Origin: Euglena gracilis
Lineage: Eukaryota > Euglenida > Euglenophyceae > Euglenales
DNA length: 64,000 nucleotides
Assembly (NCBI GenBank): GCA_039621445.1
Contig: CP154955.1
Location: 6,252,785-6,316,784, forward strand
Reading direction: 5' to 3'
The translations under genes and the position numbers were made by a program. Each line of letters begins with the position of its first letter. Position 1 is the first letter of the stretch. This document shows positions 23,591-34,066 of this stretch, in pieces. The notes under the pieces were generated by a model. That model did not search any database, was not told the origin of the DNA, and saw nothing but the letters and a program-made list of their open reading frames with translations.

Positions 23591-23989
23591 AATCACCAAT
23601 TTTTTCGCACTTCACCCCAGATATGTTTGCACTTCCCATCAATTTGTTTGCAGTTAACCATCAAAATGTTGCATTCACCTAATTCGTTTGTATTTAATCC
23701 CAAAAAAATGTCTGCATATTATCCCAAAATATTTGCATTTCCTCAGAATTTTTTTGCATTTGGATCTGGTGTTTTGCGCAGTTGCCCTTTGAAACTCCAT
23801 CCGGAATGAATCTTTTCCCACTGTGAGGCTTTTTTCATTGAGCAAAAATAAATGATCGAGTGCAAATATTTTCTGAACAAATGCAAATATTTTAAAGGCG
23901 CAGTGCAAAAAATTTGCCACCTGTGGGCAAATGCATTTGTCCCCCCCCCCTGGGCTACTGATAGGGGGGGATGAAATTGGGGGTCACGG

Positions 23990-24015
23990 CATGCCCGTCT
24001 GTCTGTCTGTCCGTC
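23990..24015. repeat. (GTCT)n microsatellite
   Basis: GTCTGTCTGTCTGTCCGTC, about five units. Confidence 0.8.
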
Positions 24016-24589
24016 AACATGTATGCATGCATGTTGGGAAAATTGAATTTTTCATGGAAAACGGTGGCACTTTTTCCCTTTTGTACTAAAGAGTTTTTGG
24101 CAGAAAGGTAAATCAAAACTCCAAAAAGCACCCGAACTTTGGCATGTTAAGGACAATGGGGGGATATACCCCCCCTCCTCCCCAGCTCACTGGCCTGGGC
24201 CACATTGCCAACACGGCCAACCATGGCCAAGCGGGTTCCTGTTGGCTGAGGGTCACGGGGGCAAATTGACTCGAAAAGCTGGGGGTGGGGGTCAACGGGC
24301 TCGGTCATCTTCTGGATGACTTTTTTTGTGGTTTTCCCCAAAAAATTGAACACATTGCCATATTTCCATCTTTTTGTGTGTGAGATTTGACTGCAATAAT
24401 AAGGAATGATGGAGATTGGGTGGTTTCCCATCATTTTTGTTTCCCGTCATTTTTGTCCGGAGTGCATTTTGGCAAACACGACTTGCACCAAAGCGTTGAG
24501 GCATCAAAATGTATTCTAGTGTCAAAACGCGCAAAACACAAATTTTTGTGCATTTTTGGGGGCACCTTCGGTACCCTAAGTTATCAGAC

Positions 24590-24960
24590 CACCACCCTGC
24601 AAAAGCACCCCCCCCCCCCGCCCCCGATCGTACATTTTTTACCGCCCCCCCCCCGGGGGGGGGGGGGGAGGGGGGGTCACACCACTTTTCGAAAAACCAG
24701 TCAGTCACCTTTTTTGAGAAACCAGTCAGTCACCCCCCCCCCCCGGGTCGGCCACTCTGGAATTCAAAGTAAATTTGACCAAAAAAATGCAAAAAAAGCC
24801 AAAAAAATTCCGGCGCCGGGTCACTTTAGAGGTTTTTTGCTGACCCCCCCCCCCCCGGGGGAGGGGGTCCGGGCCAAAAACCAGTTAGTCACTTTGAAAA
24901 TACCAGTCACCCACCTCCCAGGGGGAGGGTCGGCCAATGACTAAATGATTGTATGCCCCC
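24590..24960. repeat. CCAGTCAGTCAC repeat cluster with C/G tracts
   Basis: AACCAGTCAGTCACC and variants occur four times between 24690 and 24915, among C10-G18 tracts. The same tags occur at 10990-11030 and 12128-12140, so this is a dispersed repeat. Confidence 0.6.
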
Positions 24961-25147
24961 AACGACAAAATCCCTTTGCGAGCAAGGCAGGGCTGCCAGG
25001 GGTAAACAATGTTGAGATTGTTCTCGCCTTCAAAAAAAACTTTCTGTTGCAGTTTACCTGCCGGCTGAACTGGAAACTTAAATACTGCATGTCCCCAACA
25101 CCGAAAATCAGGGACAGATAATTTTATTCACAGTAACACACACACAC

Positions 25148-25220
25148 CTTCTTTCAACTGCCGGATCTGCACCTTCAATTGTCGTACAGGTGCCACAATC
25201 TCCCCATAATCCTTGAGCAT
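25148..25220 (-). CDS. Exon 1 (first recognised) of the six-exon unknown gene
   Basis: 73 nt: an AG acceptor (TTTGTCAG) directly precedes an ATG at 25220, and the donor GTGTGT starts at 25147. It encodes MLKDYGEIVAPVRQLK and eight further residues, and leaves one G. That G joins the CT of exon 2 (16934) to make Ala, keeping the frame across an 8.2 kb intron. The ATG may be the true start after a leader intron, or internal if an upstream exon was missed. The intron contains the hAT-like gene and many repeats. Confidence 0.6.
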
Positions 25221-25439
25221 CTGACAAACGCAGGGAAGGAGAAAAAAAAGGTTGGCTGACCCTACCCAAAGGACCCCTTGCCAGCTGAATAACTCGGGCC
25301 TGGCGGGGAGTTGGGGGTCAAACGGAGGTGATTTGGAAAAGCTGGGATCCAGTCGCTCGTGATTGGAAAGAGAAATTCCGGACCAGGTCCAGGATTGATG
25401 ATAATCTGCGGTTTTCATGACCCACTCATGACCAAAAAA

Positions 25440-26310
25440 TGTCAATTTTCAAAATTTCTCAAAAATGAAGCAAAATCAAAGGAAATGTCCGGAGACCCCC
25501 ATCTATCGGTATTTTGACTTCCCCGCAACTGTTCGCCCGAGATACGGCCGTTTTTCGGCCGATTTTGGCCATTTTGTACACTTTTTCCACTGGTGGACTC
25601 AGCCGTTTTCGGCCAAAAAAACGTCGAAAAAAATCGAATTTTTTTTTGCCCAAAACCATGCTTTTGGCCTCCCGGACCCGGAAAAAATGTTTTGGAGCCG
25701 AAAATGGGCGTTTTTCGACCCCCCGGCCCATCTTGGCCATCATGACCCACGATGGCCATCATGACCCACGATGGCCATCATGACCCACGATGGCCCTCAT
25801 GACCCACGATGGCCCTCATGACCCATGATGGCCATCATGACCCATGATGCCCATCATGACCCTTGATGCCCATCATGACCCATGAAGGTCATGATGACCC
25901 CTGATGGCCATCATGACCTGTAATGCCCTTCATGACCCTTGATGCCCATCATGACCTGACATCATGGCAGGGGGTGGTGCGCTTATTAAGAAGAAATCGA
26001 AAAATTTAAATTTTTTCAGATATCCAAAATGACGCAAAATCAAAGGAAACGTCCACAGACCTAATTTGAAGCCCCATCTACCTGTATTTTGATTTCCCCG
26101 CAACTCCCCGCCTGGCCAGAGATACGGCCGTTTTTTGGCCGATTTGGGCCATTTTGTGCACTTTTTCCATTCCGACTTAGCCGTTTTCAGGCAAAAACAT
26201 CAAAAAAAAATCAAAATAATTGCCCAAAACCATGTTTTTTGGCCTCCCGGACCCGAAAAAAGTGTTTTCGAGCCGAAAATGACCGAATTTTTGACCCCCC
26301 CCGTTTTGGG
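25440..26310. repeat. Direct duplication of about 270 bp flanking a 17-18 bp tandem array
   Basis: 25465-25725 and 26030-26300 are diverged direct copies (shared CAAAATCAAAGGAAA, GAGATACGGCCGTTTTT, GGCCTCCCGGACCCG). Between them 25735-25965 is an array of about 13 units of GATGGCCATCATGACCCA. A fragment of the same parent lies at 36815-36872 (AAATCAAAGGAAATGTCCGG). Confidence 0.8.
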
Positions 26311-26369
26311 ACCTGAACCAATGCAATTTGGTTCATTTTCAGGTAAAAAAAAAAGAGGAGACCGTAGGC

Positions 26370-26530
26370 CGACTAAGTTAGCACAAAGGGAGTTTGTTGG
26401 GGGGCGTGTTTTGGCCATCCTTGCCTTGCACACACAAGAGGATTTTGTTATTTTAGGCGGGGGGGTCCGGGGGGGGGGGGGCAGCCCCCTCCCCCCCCGG
26501 AGGAGGCCGTAGGCCGACTAAGTTCGCGTT
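26370..26530. repeat. CACACAA dispersed unit
   Basis: GTTAGCACAAAGGGAGTTTG, CCTTGCCTTGCACACACAAG, a G-tract/C-tract pair and GGAGGAGGCCGTAGGCCGAC. Related units: 39178-39300, 58015-58430 (two in tandem) and 60430-60555. Confidence 0.75.
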
Positions 26531-26663
26531 TTTCTTTTTTTTCCATATGGGATGCTTTTTGACAGTTTCAAGGTGATTCCAATGTGTTTCCATCCTTTTT
26601 GAGTCAAATTTGCCGAATCAAATTTTGAGGGGGGGGGCTTAAATTTCCAAAAAAAGGGGGGTA

Positions 26664-27412
26664 ATGCGGTTCAGCGGTGTCGGAACAATTTTTTCCCGGG
26701 GGGGGCGAGGAACCGACAAAATTTGGAGCACATCCTTTTTTTCCCCGGCGCGAAGCGCCGAGGAAAATTTTTTTCATGGCACAACCAAAATGTACTTTTT
26801 TCTGTCCCCCTGGCCCCGAAGGGGCCGAGACGCTAACGCCTTTTTTTGAAGTCCAATGCTCCAAAAACTTGAGCTAGAAAGCAAAATCATGGGTAGAACC
26901 CCTTTGGAAACCTCCCAACCCAACTGTCGACTTCGCAACCTGGGGGGGGGGGGTGAAGAAGCCATTTTTTTCACTTTGCGCAAAATTATTTTTTTTTTCG
27001 TTGACCCGAGGAGTTTCCCCCAAACTCGGCTGGTCAAGAAAATGGAGGGAGGGGGACATATGGGGATATCAGTTTGTATTCAAACAGCCAAGGTGAAAGT
27101 GGTTTGTGGGGTCCCAAAAAACAAAAAGCACCAAAGGAGGGGAAAAAAAAGTCGGTTTGTGACCAAAAGCCAAACCGGACGCCGGGTTTTGGACAGAACC
27201 GGCGTTCCTGACGCCGGTTCTGTCCTGAACCTGGCATCTCAAACGCCGGTTTAAACATCAAGAAGTGCCGTGGGGTTTTTTCAAGGATTTTAATTTCGGC
27301 CGCCAAAGGCGGCCGAGACGGTAATGGATTTTGCAATTTCTCCAAAAATGTGCTTTTAACTGGAAAGGTGGCTGCCGAAGGCAGCCGAGACGATAACGCC
27401 CTTTGAACCATT
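26664..27412. repeat. Inverted segmental duplicate, copy 1 (partner 46655-47755)
   Basis: From GTGTCGGAACAATTTTTTCC to CCCTTTGAACCATT the sequence is the reverse complement of 46733-47755, with extra segments in the partner (about 46935-46975 and 47345-47615). It includes hairpin tags followed by GAGACGGTAA and pairs of GACAGAACCGGCGT. It breaks at 27412 where element F3-a is inserted and resumes at 34076 (ATGGCATTACAAAG). Confidence 0.85.
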
Positions 27413-28264
27413 GAAACCGTGTATGGGGGCTCTGGTTTCACGCCCGAACCGGCGTCCAGGACGCCGGTTCGGGAGGGAAATTTTCTGCCCGAACCGGCGT
27501 CCTGGACGCCGGTTCGGGCGTGAAACCGGCGTCTGGGAGACCCAAAATAAAAAAGTGCCAAAAAGTGTCCAAAAGGGTTTGTAGACAGGTGGCAATCATA
27601 ATTGAGCAGTTTTTGGGTGGTCTTGGGCCAAAAAAATGGGGTTTTTTGAGCAACAATTTCCTTTTGGCCAATTTTGGAGAATTTCTGAAGTAGAATACCA
27701 CGCAGCATGGCAGAAATCTAAGGCCATCTGCTGAAAGCCCTTGAGAAGAGCTTTCGATCGATGGGCAACATGGCAGCTGAAAAGTGCAATTTCAGATATG
27801 CAAATGGGGTCCGAAAAATGCGGAAAAATGCGATCGCTGATTTTGAGAGCGCTTTGCAATCTGGCTGAGTTCTGTGGGTACCAAGCGAAAGGTGTTGGCG
27901 AGACCTTTCGTTTGATATGCAATATGCAACCTGAGCTGTGGGATTTGACAAATTAGGATGTCAAATTTTGGAAGACACGATCGCTGAAAACAAGCGCTGC
28001 GTGCATTATGCCCGAATCCTGTGGCCATCTGTCGAAAGTCCTTGAGAAGAGCTTTCGATTGATGGGTAACGTGGCTTCCTCGGCCCCGGGCGGATTCCTG
28101 TGGGTGCTCATCCTGGGGGTGATGCCGACCTGGTCGGCCCGACCATGGTCGGGCCGACCAGGTCGATAACTACCCCTGGGGGTGATACCGACCAGGTCGG
28201 TATCACCCCCAGAAATCTGCATTACCCCCCCCTCTTTGGAAATTTAAGCCCCCCCCCCCCGGGT

Positions 28265-29335
28265 TTCCAAAAGACGAGATCAACATGCACCCGAAAAGGG
28301 GTTGGCAGATAAAAGGGGTTTATTTTGTTAATGAAAGGGATAGGGTTAGGTCGACTTGCACCCGAAAAGGGGTTGGCAGATAAAAGGGGTTGGCAGATAA
28401 AAGGGGTTGATTTTGTTAATGAAAGGGATAGGGTTAGGTCGACTTGCACCCGAAAAGGGGTTGGCAGATAAAAGGGGTTTATTTTGTTAATGAAAGGGAT
28501 AGGGTTAGGTCGACTTGCACCCGAAAAGGGGTTGGCAGATAAAAGGGGTTGGCAGATAAAAGGGGTTTATTTTGTTAATGAAAGGGATAGGGTTAGGTCG
28601 ACTTGCACCCGAAAAGGGGTTGGCAGATAAAAGGGGTTGGCAGATAAAAGGGGTTGATTTTGTTAATGAAAGGGATAGGGTTAGGTCGACTTGCACCCGA
28701 GAAGGGGTTGGCATGGCAGATAAACGGGGTTGGCAGATAAAAGGGGTTGATTTTGTTAATGAAAGGGATAGGGTTAGGTCGACTTGCACCCGAAAAGGGG
28801 TTGGCAGATAAAAGGGGTTGGCAGATAAAAGGGGTTGATTTTGTTAATGAAAGGGATAGGGTTAGGTCGACTTGCACCCGAAAAGGGGTTGGCAGATAAA
28901 AGGGGTTTATTTTGTTAATGAAAGGGATAGGGTTAGGTCGACTTGCACCCGAAAAGGGGTTGGCAGATAAAAGGGGTTGGCAGATAAAAGGGGTTTATTT
29001 TGTTAATGAAAGGGATAGGGTTAGGTCGACTTGCACCCGAGAAGGGGTTGGCAGATAAAAGGGGTTGGCAGATAAAAGGGGTTGATTTTGTTAATGAAAG
29101 GGATAGGGTTAGGTCGACTTGCACCCGAGAAGGGGTTGGCAGATAAAAGGGGTTGGCAGATAAAAGGGGTTGATTTTGTTAATGAAAGGGATAGGGTTAG
29201 GTCGACTTGCACCCGAAAAGGGGTTGGCAGATAAAAGGGGTTGGCAGATAACAGGGGTTGATTTTGTTAATGAAAGGGATAGGGTTTGGTCGACTTGCAC
29301 CCGAGAAGGGGTTGGCAGATAAAAGGGGTTTAATG
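28265..29335. repeat. Satellite array 1, 71/88-bp units
   Basis: About 13 units. The basic unit is 71 bp: GTCGACTTGCACCCG, AAAAGGGGTTGGCAGATAAA, TTTTGTTAATGAAAGGGATA, GGGTTAG. The 88-bp form repeats the 17-bp piece GGCAGATAAAAGGGGTT once more. The open minus-strand frames across it are repeat translations only. The GATAGGGTTAGG part resembles the telomere-like arrays at 57-61 kb. Confidence 0.95.
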
Positions 29336-29340
29336 TGACC

Positions 29341-29590
29341 CCCCCCTATTTGTCACCCCCCCCTAATAGTCGCCCCCCCCCCTTGGGGGGCGACAATTAG
29401 GGGGGGTTACCCATGGACCCATGGAAATGTGGGGTAAATTGAGTAACCCCCCCCCCCTAATTGTCACCCCCCCCCTAATAGTCGCCAGGGGGGTCAAAAC
29501 ATTCCCGAGGGGGTGCCATATAGGGTGGGGGGTCACGTTATTAAATTTTTTTAATTAAATTTTTACTTTACTTAACAATTGACCTATTCA
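29341..29590. other. G/C-tract hairpin segment beside satellite array 1
   Basis: CCTATTTGTCACCCC and CCTAATAGTCGCC pieces around a C9-TTGGGG hairpin, a CCCATGGACCCATGG palindrome and a TTAAATTTTTTTAATTAAA stretch. Nearly the same text follows array 2 at 45945-46145. Confidence 0.8.
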
Positions 29591-29943
29591 AACGAAGGGG
29601 GGGGGCTTAAATTTCCAAAAGGTGGGGGGGGTAATGCGGATTTCTGGGGGTCGGGCCGACCAGGTCGGCATCACCCCCAGAGGTCGGTATCCCACCAACA
29701 GGGGTCGGGCCGACCACAGGTCGGGCCGACCAGGTCGGCATCACCCCCAGGATGAGCACCCACAGGAATCCGCACGGAGCCGGCTTCCTCAGTGTGGAAT
29801 CTGCCATTATTGACCGGCGGCCCATTTGGGCCAAAGTCGCCCAAAACAGCCCCAAACATGGGTGTTTTGGGCGAAATTGGCCGTGATTCCTCGGCCGCCG
29901 GTTCGGGCGTGAAACCAGAGCCCCCGATACACGGTTTCTATAC

Positions 29944-30047
29944 AAAAATCGACCGACACTAACAGATTCAGCAGGGGCGCCGGGCGCGAGGGAGCGAAGC
30001 GAGCCGCCCGGCGCCCCTGCTGAATCTGTTAGTGTCGGTCGATTTTT
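29944..30047. repeat. 104-bp palindrome of F2
   Basis: 43-base arms (AAAAATCGACCGACAC and onward) around the loop CGAGGGAGCGAAGCGAGC. The arms share ATCGACCGA with the end of the F2 31-bp repeats. Confidence 0.95.
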
Positions 30048-30146
30048 CTAAAACCTATTTTGTCTGGGCCCGACGCCTGTCTTGATATTCATTCGACCGA
30101 ACCGCCTGGACGGAAATATGGTCAAAAAAGTGGTTTTTGGCCCATT

Positions 30147-30309
30147 AACGGGCGCCTGAATGGAAATTGACTGTCATAAACGGCGCCTGAATGGAAATCG
30201 ACTTTCATAAACGGGCGCCTGAATGGAAATCGACTGACATAAACGGGCGCCTGAATGGAAATCGACTATCATAAACGGGCGCCTGAATAGAAATCGACTT
30301 ACATAAACG
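30147..30309. repeat. F2 left 31-bp tandem repeats
   Basis: Five units of AACGGGCGCCTGAATGGAAA plus TCGACTTTCAT with small changes, in the same orientation as the right array at 33740-33863. Confidence 0.95.
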
Positions 30310-30397
30310 GTTTCCGATGTCTTGGAAATCGCCCAAACCTTTTGTTTCCTTTTTTGAATGCCTTTTTGTTCCGCTTTGGGACATTTTCTGATACGAA

Positions 30398-30519
30398 AAC
30401 TGTGTCCAGAACGCCGGTTCGGGCGTGAAGCCGTGTTCCAGAACGCCGGTTCGGGCGGCAGCCCGAACCGGCGTTCTGGAACACGGCTTCACGCCCGAAC
30501 CGGCGTTCTGGACACAGTT
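30398..30519. repeat. 122-bp palindrome of F3-prime
   Basis: Arms begin AACTGTGTCCAGAACGCCGG and each contains two GACGCCGG/ACGCCGGTTCGGGC-type blocks; near-perfect symmetry. Confidence 0.95.
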
Positions 30520-30522
30520 GTT

Positions 30523-31440
30523 GAAACCGTGTATGGGGGCTCTGGTTTCACGCCCGAACCGGCGTCCAGGACGCCGGTTCGGGCGGGAAATTTTCTGCCC
30601 GAACCGGCGTCCTGGACGCCGGTTCGGGCATGAAACCGGCGTCCAGGAGACCCAAAATAAAAAGTGCCAAAAAGTGTCCAAAAGGGTTTGTAGACAGGTG
30701 GCAATCATATTTGAGCAGTTTTTGGGTGGTCTTGGGCCAAAAAATGGGGGTTTTTGAGGAAAAGTTTCCTTTTGGCCAATAGAATACCACGCAGGATGGC
30801 AGAAATCTAAGGCCATCTGCTGAAAGCCCTTGAGAAGAGCTTTCGATCGATGGGCAACATGGCAGCTGAAAAGTGCAATTTCAGATATGCAAATGGGGTC
30901 CGAAAAATGCGGAAAAATGCGATCGCTGATTTTGAGAGCGCTTTCCAATCTGGCTGAGTTCTGTGTGTGCCAAGCGAAAGGTGGCGAGACCTTTCGTTTG
31001 ATATGCAATATGCAACCTGAGGGGCTGTTTTGGGCGACTTTGGCCCAAATGGGCCGCCGGTCAAAAATGGCAGATTCCACACTTAGGAAGCCATGTTACC
31101 CATCAATCGAGAGCTCTTCTCAAGGACTTTCGACAGATGGCCACAGGATTCGGGCATAATGCACGCAGCGCTTATTTTCAGCGATCGTGTCTTCCAAAAT
31201 TTGACATCCTAATTTGTCAAATCCCACAGGTGCTTTGGGCGAAATTGGCCGTGATTCCTCGGCCGCCGGTTCGGGCGTGAAACCAGAGCCCCCAATACAC
31301 GGTTTCAAAAACTGTGTCCCAAACGCCGGTTCGGGCGGGAAACCTGTGCCTAGGACGCCGGTTCGGGCTACCGCCCGAACCGGCGTCCTAGGCACAGGTT
31401 TCCCGCCCGAACCGGCGTTTGGGACACAGTTCTCGATATA
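30523..31440 (-). mobile_element. Hairpin-headed element F3-b
   Basis: Minus sense: TATATCGAGAACTG start at 31440, palindrome 31431-31310, CACGGTTTC end at 30523. Length 918. It is flanked by TTTC (F3-prime end) and AACAACTG without duplication. Compared with F3-c and F3-d a segment of about 210 bp (31021-31230) is inverted. Otherwise it carries the same interior modules. Confidence 0.85.
31310..31431. repeat. 122-bp palindrome of F3-b
   Basis: AACTGTGTCCCAAACGCCGG arm start; centre GGGCTACCGCCC. Followed by TCTCGATATA, the F3 terminus in inverse. Confidence 0.95.
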
Positions 31441-31624
31441 GAAACCGTGTATTAGGGGCTCTGGCTTCACGCCCGAACCGGCGTTCAAAGAATAAAGGCC
31501 AATTTCGCCCTAAATACCCAGTTTCTGAACATTTTTGGGCATTTTTGGGATCCTTTGGGCTCATGGCCATGTCGATCGGCCGATTGAAGTTTTCATCCGT
31601 CTGATGCCAGGTTACCCATCAATC

Positions 31625-32110
31625 GAAAGGGTTTTTTTTCAGAATTACGATTTGGAAAATTTTTTTTGGTTGGACCACCCCTAGGTTTTTTCAGAATCAC
31701 GGTGGGGAAATTTTGGCTGGACCCCCCCCAGATTTTTTCAGATTTGCAATGCCGAATTTTCGGTTGGACCCGGCTGGTTTTTTTTTGCAGAATTATGGTT
31801 GGGATTTGATCCCCCTTTTTTTCAGAATTCCGGTTCAGAAATTTTGGCTGGGTTTCTTCACAAACACGGTTGGAAAAAAAAATTGGCTGGAGCCCCCCCT
31901 AGGGTTTTTCAGAAGTACGGTTGGGAAATTTTGGCTGGACCCCCCCGGGAATTTTTCAAAATTGTTCGGAAATGTTAATTACAGTTGGGAAATTTTGGCC
32001 CCCCTGGGTGTTTTCAAAATTGGTTGGACCCTCCCCTGGGTTTTTCAGAATTATGGTTAGGAAATTTTAGCTGGACCCCTTGCGTTTTTTCAGAATTACG
32101 ATTTTTGGAT
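31625..32110. repeat. Degenerate tandem repeat of about 45-50 bp
   Basis: About ten diverged units built on TTTTTCAGAATTACGGTTGG and AAATTTTGGCTGGACCCCCC. Lies in the F2 interior upstream of F4. No coding. Confidence 0.75.
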
Positions 32111-32186
32111 CCTTTTCGCAAATTCCAAAATCCACTGTTCACCTGCCATGTTGCCCCTTGATCGATAACCCTTCTCTACTACAAAA

Positions 32187-33614
32187 AAGAGGTGTCGGAC
32201 GCCGGTTCTGTCCAAAGCCCGGCGTTTGGAACGCCGGGCTTTGGACAGAACCGGCGTCCGACACCTCTTGTTTAAGCCGGCGTTTTAGAGACGCCGGGCT
32301 CAGGACAGAACCGGCTTCCCCAACCTTCGGCCAAAGGACACTCCCAGGACCAATCTCCGACCACTGATCTGCAATGTCACACCACTTTGCACTTCACCAA
32401 ATTCCGGCGATCGCGAGGGTATTTCTGGCTGTGTCAATCGTCCAGGTATAAAATCACCCCTCGATCGAAAGCTCTTTTCATCAGACGACTGGCGATCACC
32501 ACCAAATTCAGCCACGTCGCCTGGAGCTCTTATTTTCTGTCAGTGGGGAATCCTAATTTCACAACTCTGGTGCCCCCCCAAGGCCCTCAGGTCGTTGATT
32601 CGAAGAGGAAAAACGTTTCTGTAAGGTTTATTCCAGGGGGGGGGGGAATTGATATCGGAGGCCTTCGGAAAAATTGCGGAAAAATTGCGGAAAAATTGCG
32701 GAAATTGCGGAAAAATTGCGGAAAAATTGATATCGGGTATACACATTTCTGTCTGAGGGGACTTAGAAAATTTTCAATTGTGAGGTTCAGAACACCGCAA
32801 CACCCACGTCGATGCAGGCAAGCACAAATCAACACGCTTGATGTTCTTTGCACAGGTGGGACGCACCCAATTCTGTAACCAGTGGTGCACCTGTGAGAAA
32901 AATTGGTAAACTGGGGGGAAAAAAACAACAAAACACAATAGCACACCTGTTGATCCATTTGAAGAATGGCTTGAACTCATTGCATCTTCCATCTTCGGTG
33001 GTGGGAAAAAAATTCTGCGGAAAAAAAAAATGGGAAAAATTGCGGAAAAATTGCGGAAATTGCGGAAAAATTGCGGAAAATTGCGGAAATTGCGGAAATT
33101 GCGGAAAAATTGCGGATATCAATTTCCCCCCCCCCTGTTTATTCAGCGTCTTAAACCAAAAATCACTGAAAATTGTGACAAATTTCGACTCAGATTCTGG
33201 CCGATCCGACCATCGCGAGCGTATCTCGGGCTGCGTGCAACGTCAGGGTACCAAGTTACCCCTCGATCGAAAGCTCTTTTCAACAGACGACCAGCGGTGC
33301 TCATCAGATCTTTCCACGCTGCACGGTACTCTATTTCCAAATCTGGGCCAATTTTCACCAAATTTGGATATCCACCCCACTGGTCCCCAGATGGCAAAAC
33401 TCATTGTCCTTGATGGTTGAAACACTCATACCAGCACCTTAGGGCCACTTTTGGGCACTTTTGGTGACATTTTTAGGAATGAAAATCAGACGCCGGGCTT
33501 TGGACAAAGCCGGCGTTCCTAACGCCGGGCTTTAGGACAGAACAGGCGTCCGGAAGCCCGTGGGGGGGGACGCCGGTTCTGTCCTGAGCCCGGCGTCTCA
33601 AACGCCGGCTTAAA
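32187..33614 (+). mobile_element. F4: palindrome plus inverted-repeat element inside F2
   Basis: An 83-bp palindrome (32187-32269; arms from AAGAGGTGTCGGACGCCGG) is directly followed by an inverted repeat of about 44 bp (32271-32315, TTTAAGCCGGCG and GCTCAGGACAGAACCGGC) whose partner is at 33572-33614. The layout matches F1-F3 but the TTTC^TATA start is not clear. The interior has two diverged CGATCGAAAGCTCTTTTCA modules (32460-32570, 33259-33370) and two 11-bp tandem arrays (32663-32735, 33025-33118). A minus-strand stretch at 32890-32774 (VHHWLQNWVRPTCAKNIK) after a CACAG acceptor may be a captured exon. Confidence 0.65.
32663..33118. repeat. Two arrays of GAAAAATTGCG units bounded by GATATC
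   Basis: Array 1 at 32663-32735 lies between two GATATCGG sites; array 2 at 33025-33118 ends in GCGGATATC. Units alternate GGAAAAATTGC and GGAAATTGC in both, in the same orientation. Confidence 0.9.
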
Positions 33615-33739
33615 ATTTGGTTTTTGTCTGATCGATAACTCCTCCACAACCCCATAGGACCAAAAATGTCGAAAAAAATGGAAATACAAAATGTCCAAGA
33701 AATCACTAAAAATTCCCAATCTGACTAGCAACAGATTTC

Positions 33740-33863
33740 AATGGAATGGAAATCGACTTTCATAAACGGGCGCCTGAATGGAAATCGACTTTCATAAACG
33801 GGCGCCTGAATGGAAATCGACTTTCATAAACGGGCGCCTGAATGGAAATCGACCGATATAAAC
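33740..33863. repeat. F2 right 31-bp tandem repeats
   Basis: Four units ending GGAAATCGACCGATATAAAC, directly before the right inverted repeat of F2. Confidence 0.95.
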
Positions 33864-33936
33864 AATTTCAGCCTGAAATCGTTTAATGTCAGTAGAATTT
33901 CAAGACAGGCGTCGGGCCCAGAAAATAGGTTTTAAA

Positions 33937-34066
33937 AACTGTGTCCCAAACGCCGGTTCGGGCGTGAAACCTGTGCCTAGGACGCCGGTTCGGGCGGTAC
34001 CGCTACCGCCCGAACCGGCGTCCTAGGCACAGGTTTCATGCCCGAACCGGCGTTTGGGACACAGTT
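33937..34066. repeat. 130-bp palindrome, the head of F3-a
   Basis: AACTGTGTCCCAAACGCCGG arm; centre CGGTACCGCTACCG. Followed by TCTCGATATA and then the host text GAACATGGCATTAC. Separated from the rest of F3-a by F2. Confidence 0.95.

Larger units (their letters stand above)
28082..29781. mobile_element. Long-TIR element with satellite core and 9-bp target duplication
   Basis: Ends are GGCCCCGGGCGGATTCC and, inverted, GGCTCCGTGCGGATTCC. The inverted ends extend about 180 bp (28082-28262, 29597-29781), include GGTCGGGCCGACC palindromes, and stop at paired C or G tracts around TTTAAG. GGCTTCCTC directly repeats at 28073-28081 and 29782-29790; the unoccupied site is seen once at 61811-61819 in a sister F3 copy. 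A 9-bp duplication with long inverted ends is typical of Mutator-like elements. The core is a satellite (28265-29335). No transposase is present. Confidence 0.85.
30390..31490 (+). mobile_element. F3-prime: older F3 element split by F3-b
   Basis: Starts TGATACGAAAACTG directly after TTTC (30389), with a palindrome at 30398-30519. The inner repeat expected after the hairpin resumes at 31441 (GAAACCGTGTATTAGG) on the other side of F3-b. On the minus strand F3-b lies between CACGGTTTC and AACAACTG of F3-prime, the same internal position as F2 in F3-a. The far end of F3-prime was not found, so 31490 is a minimum. Confidence 0.65.
29939..33933 (+). mobile_element. Hairpin-headed element F2, with nested F3 and F4 elements
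   Basis: Begins TATACAAAAATCGACC at 29939, palindrome 29944-30047, then inner inverted repeat TAAAACCTATTTTG with GGGCCCGACGCCTGTCTTGA (30049-30090). Its partner, from AATTTCAAGACAGGCG to AATAGGTTTT, ends at 33933. Direct arrays of 31 bp (GGGCGCCTGAATGGAAATCG) follow the left repeat (30147-30309, five units) and precede the right one (33740-33863, four units). The insertion splits F3-a exactly between GGTTTC and AAAAACTG; intact versions are at 31301-31314 and 61961-61974, so no bases were duplicated. Inside are F3-prime/F3-b and F4. No protein gene is recognised. Confidence 0.85.
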
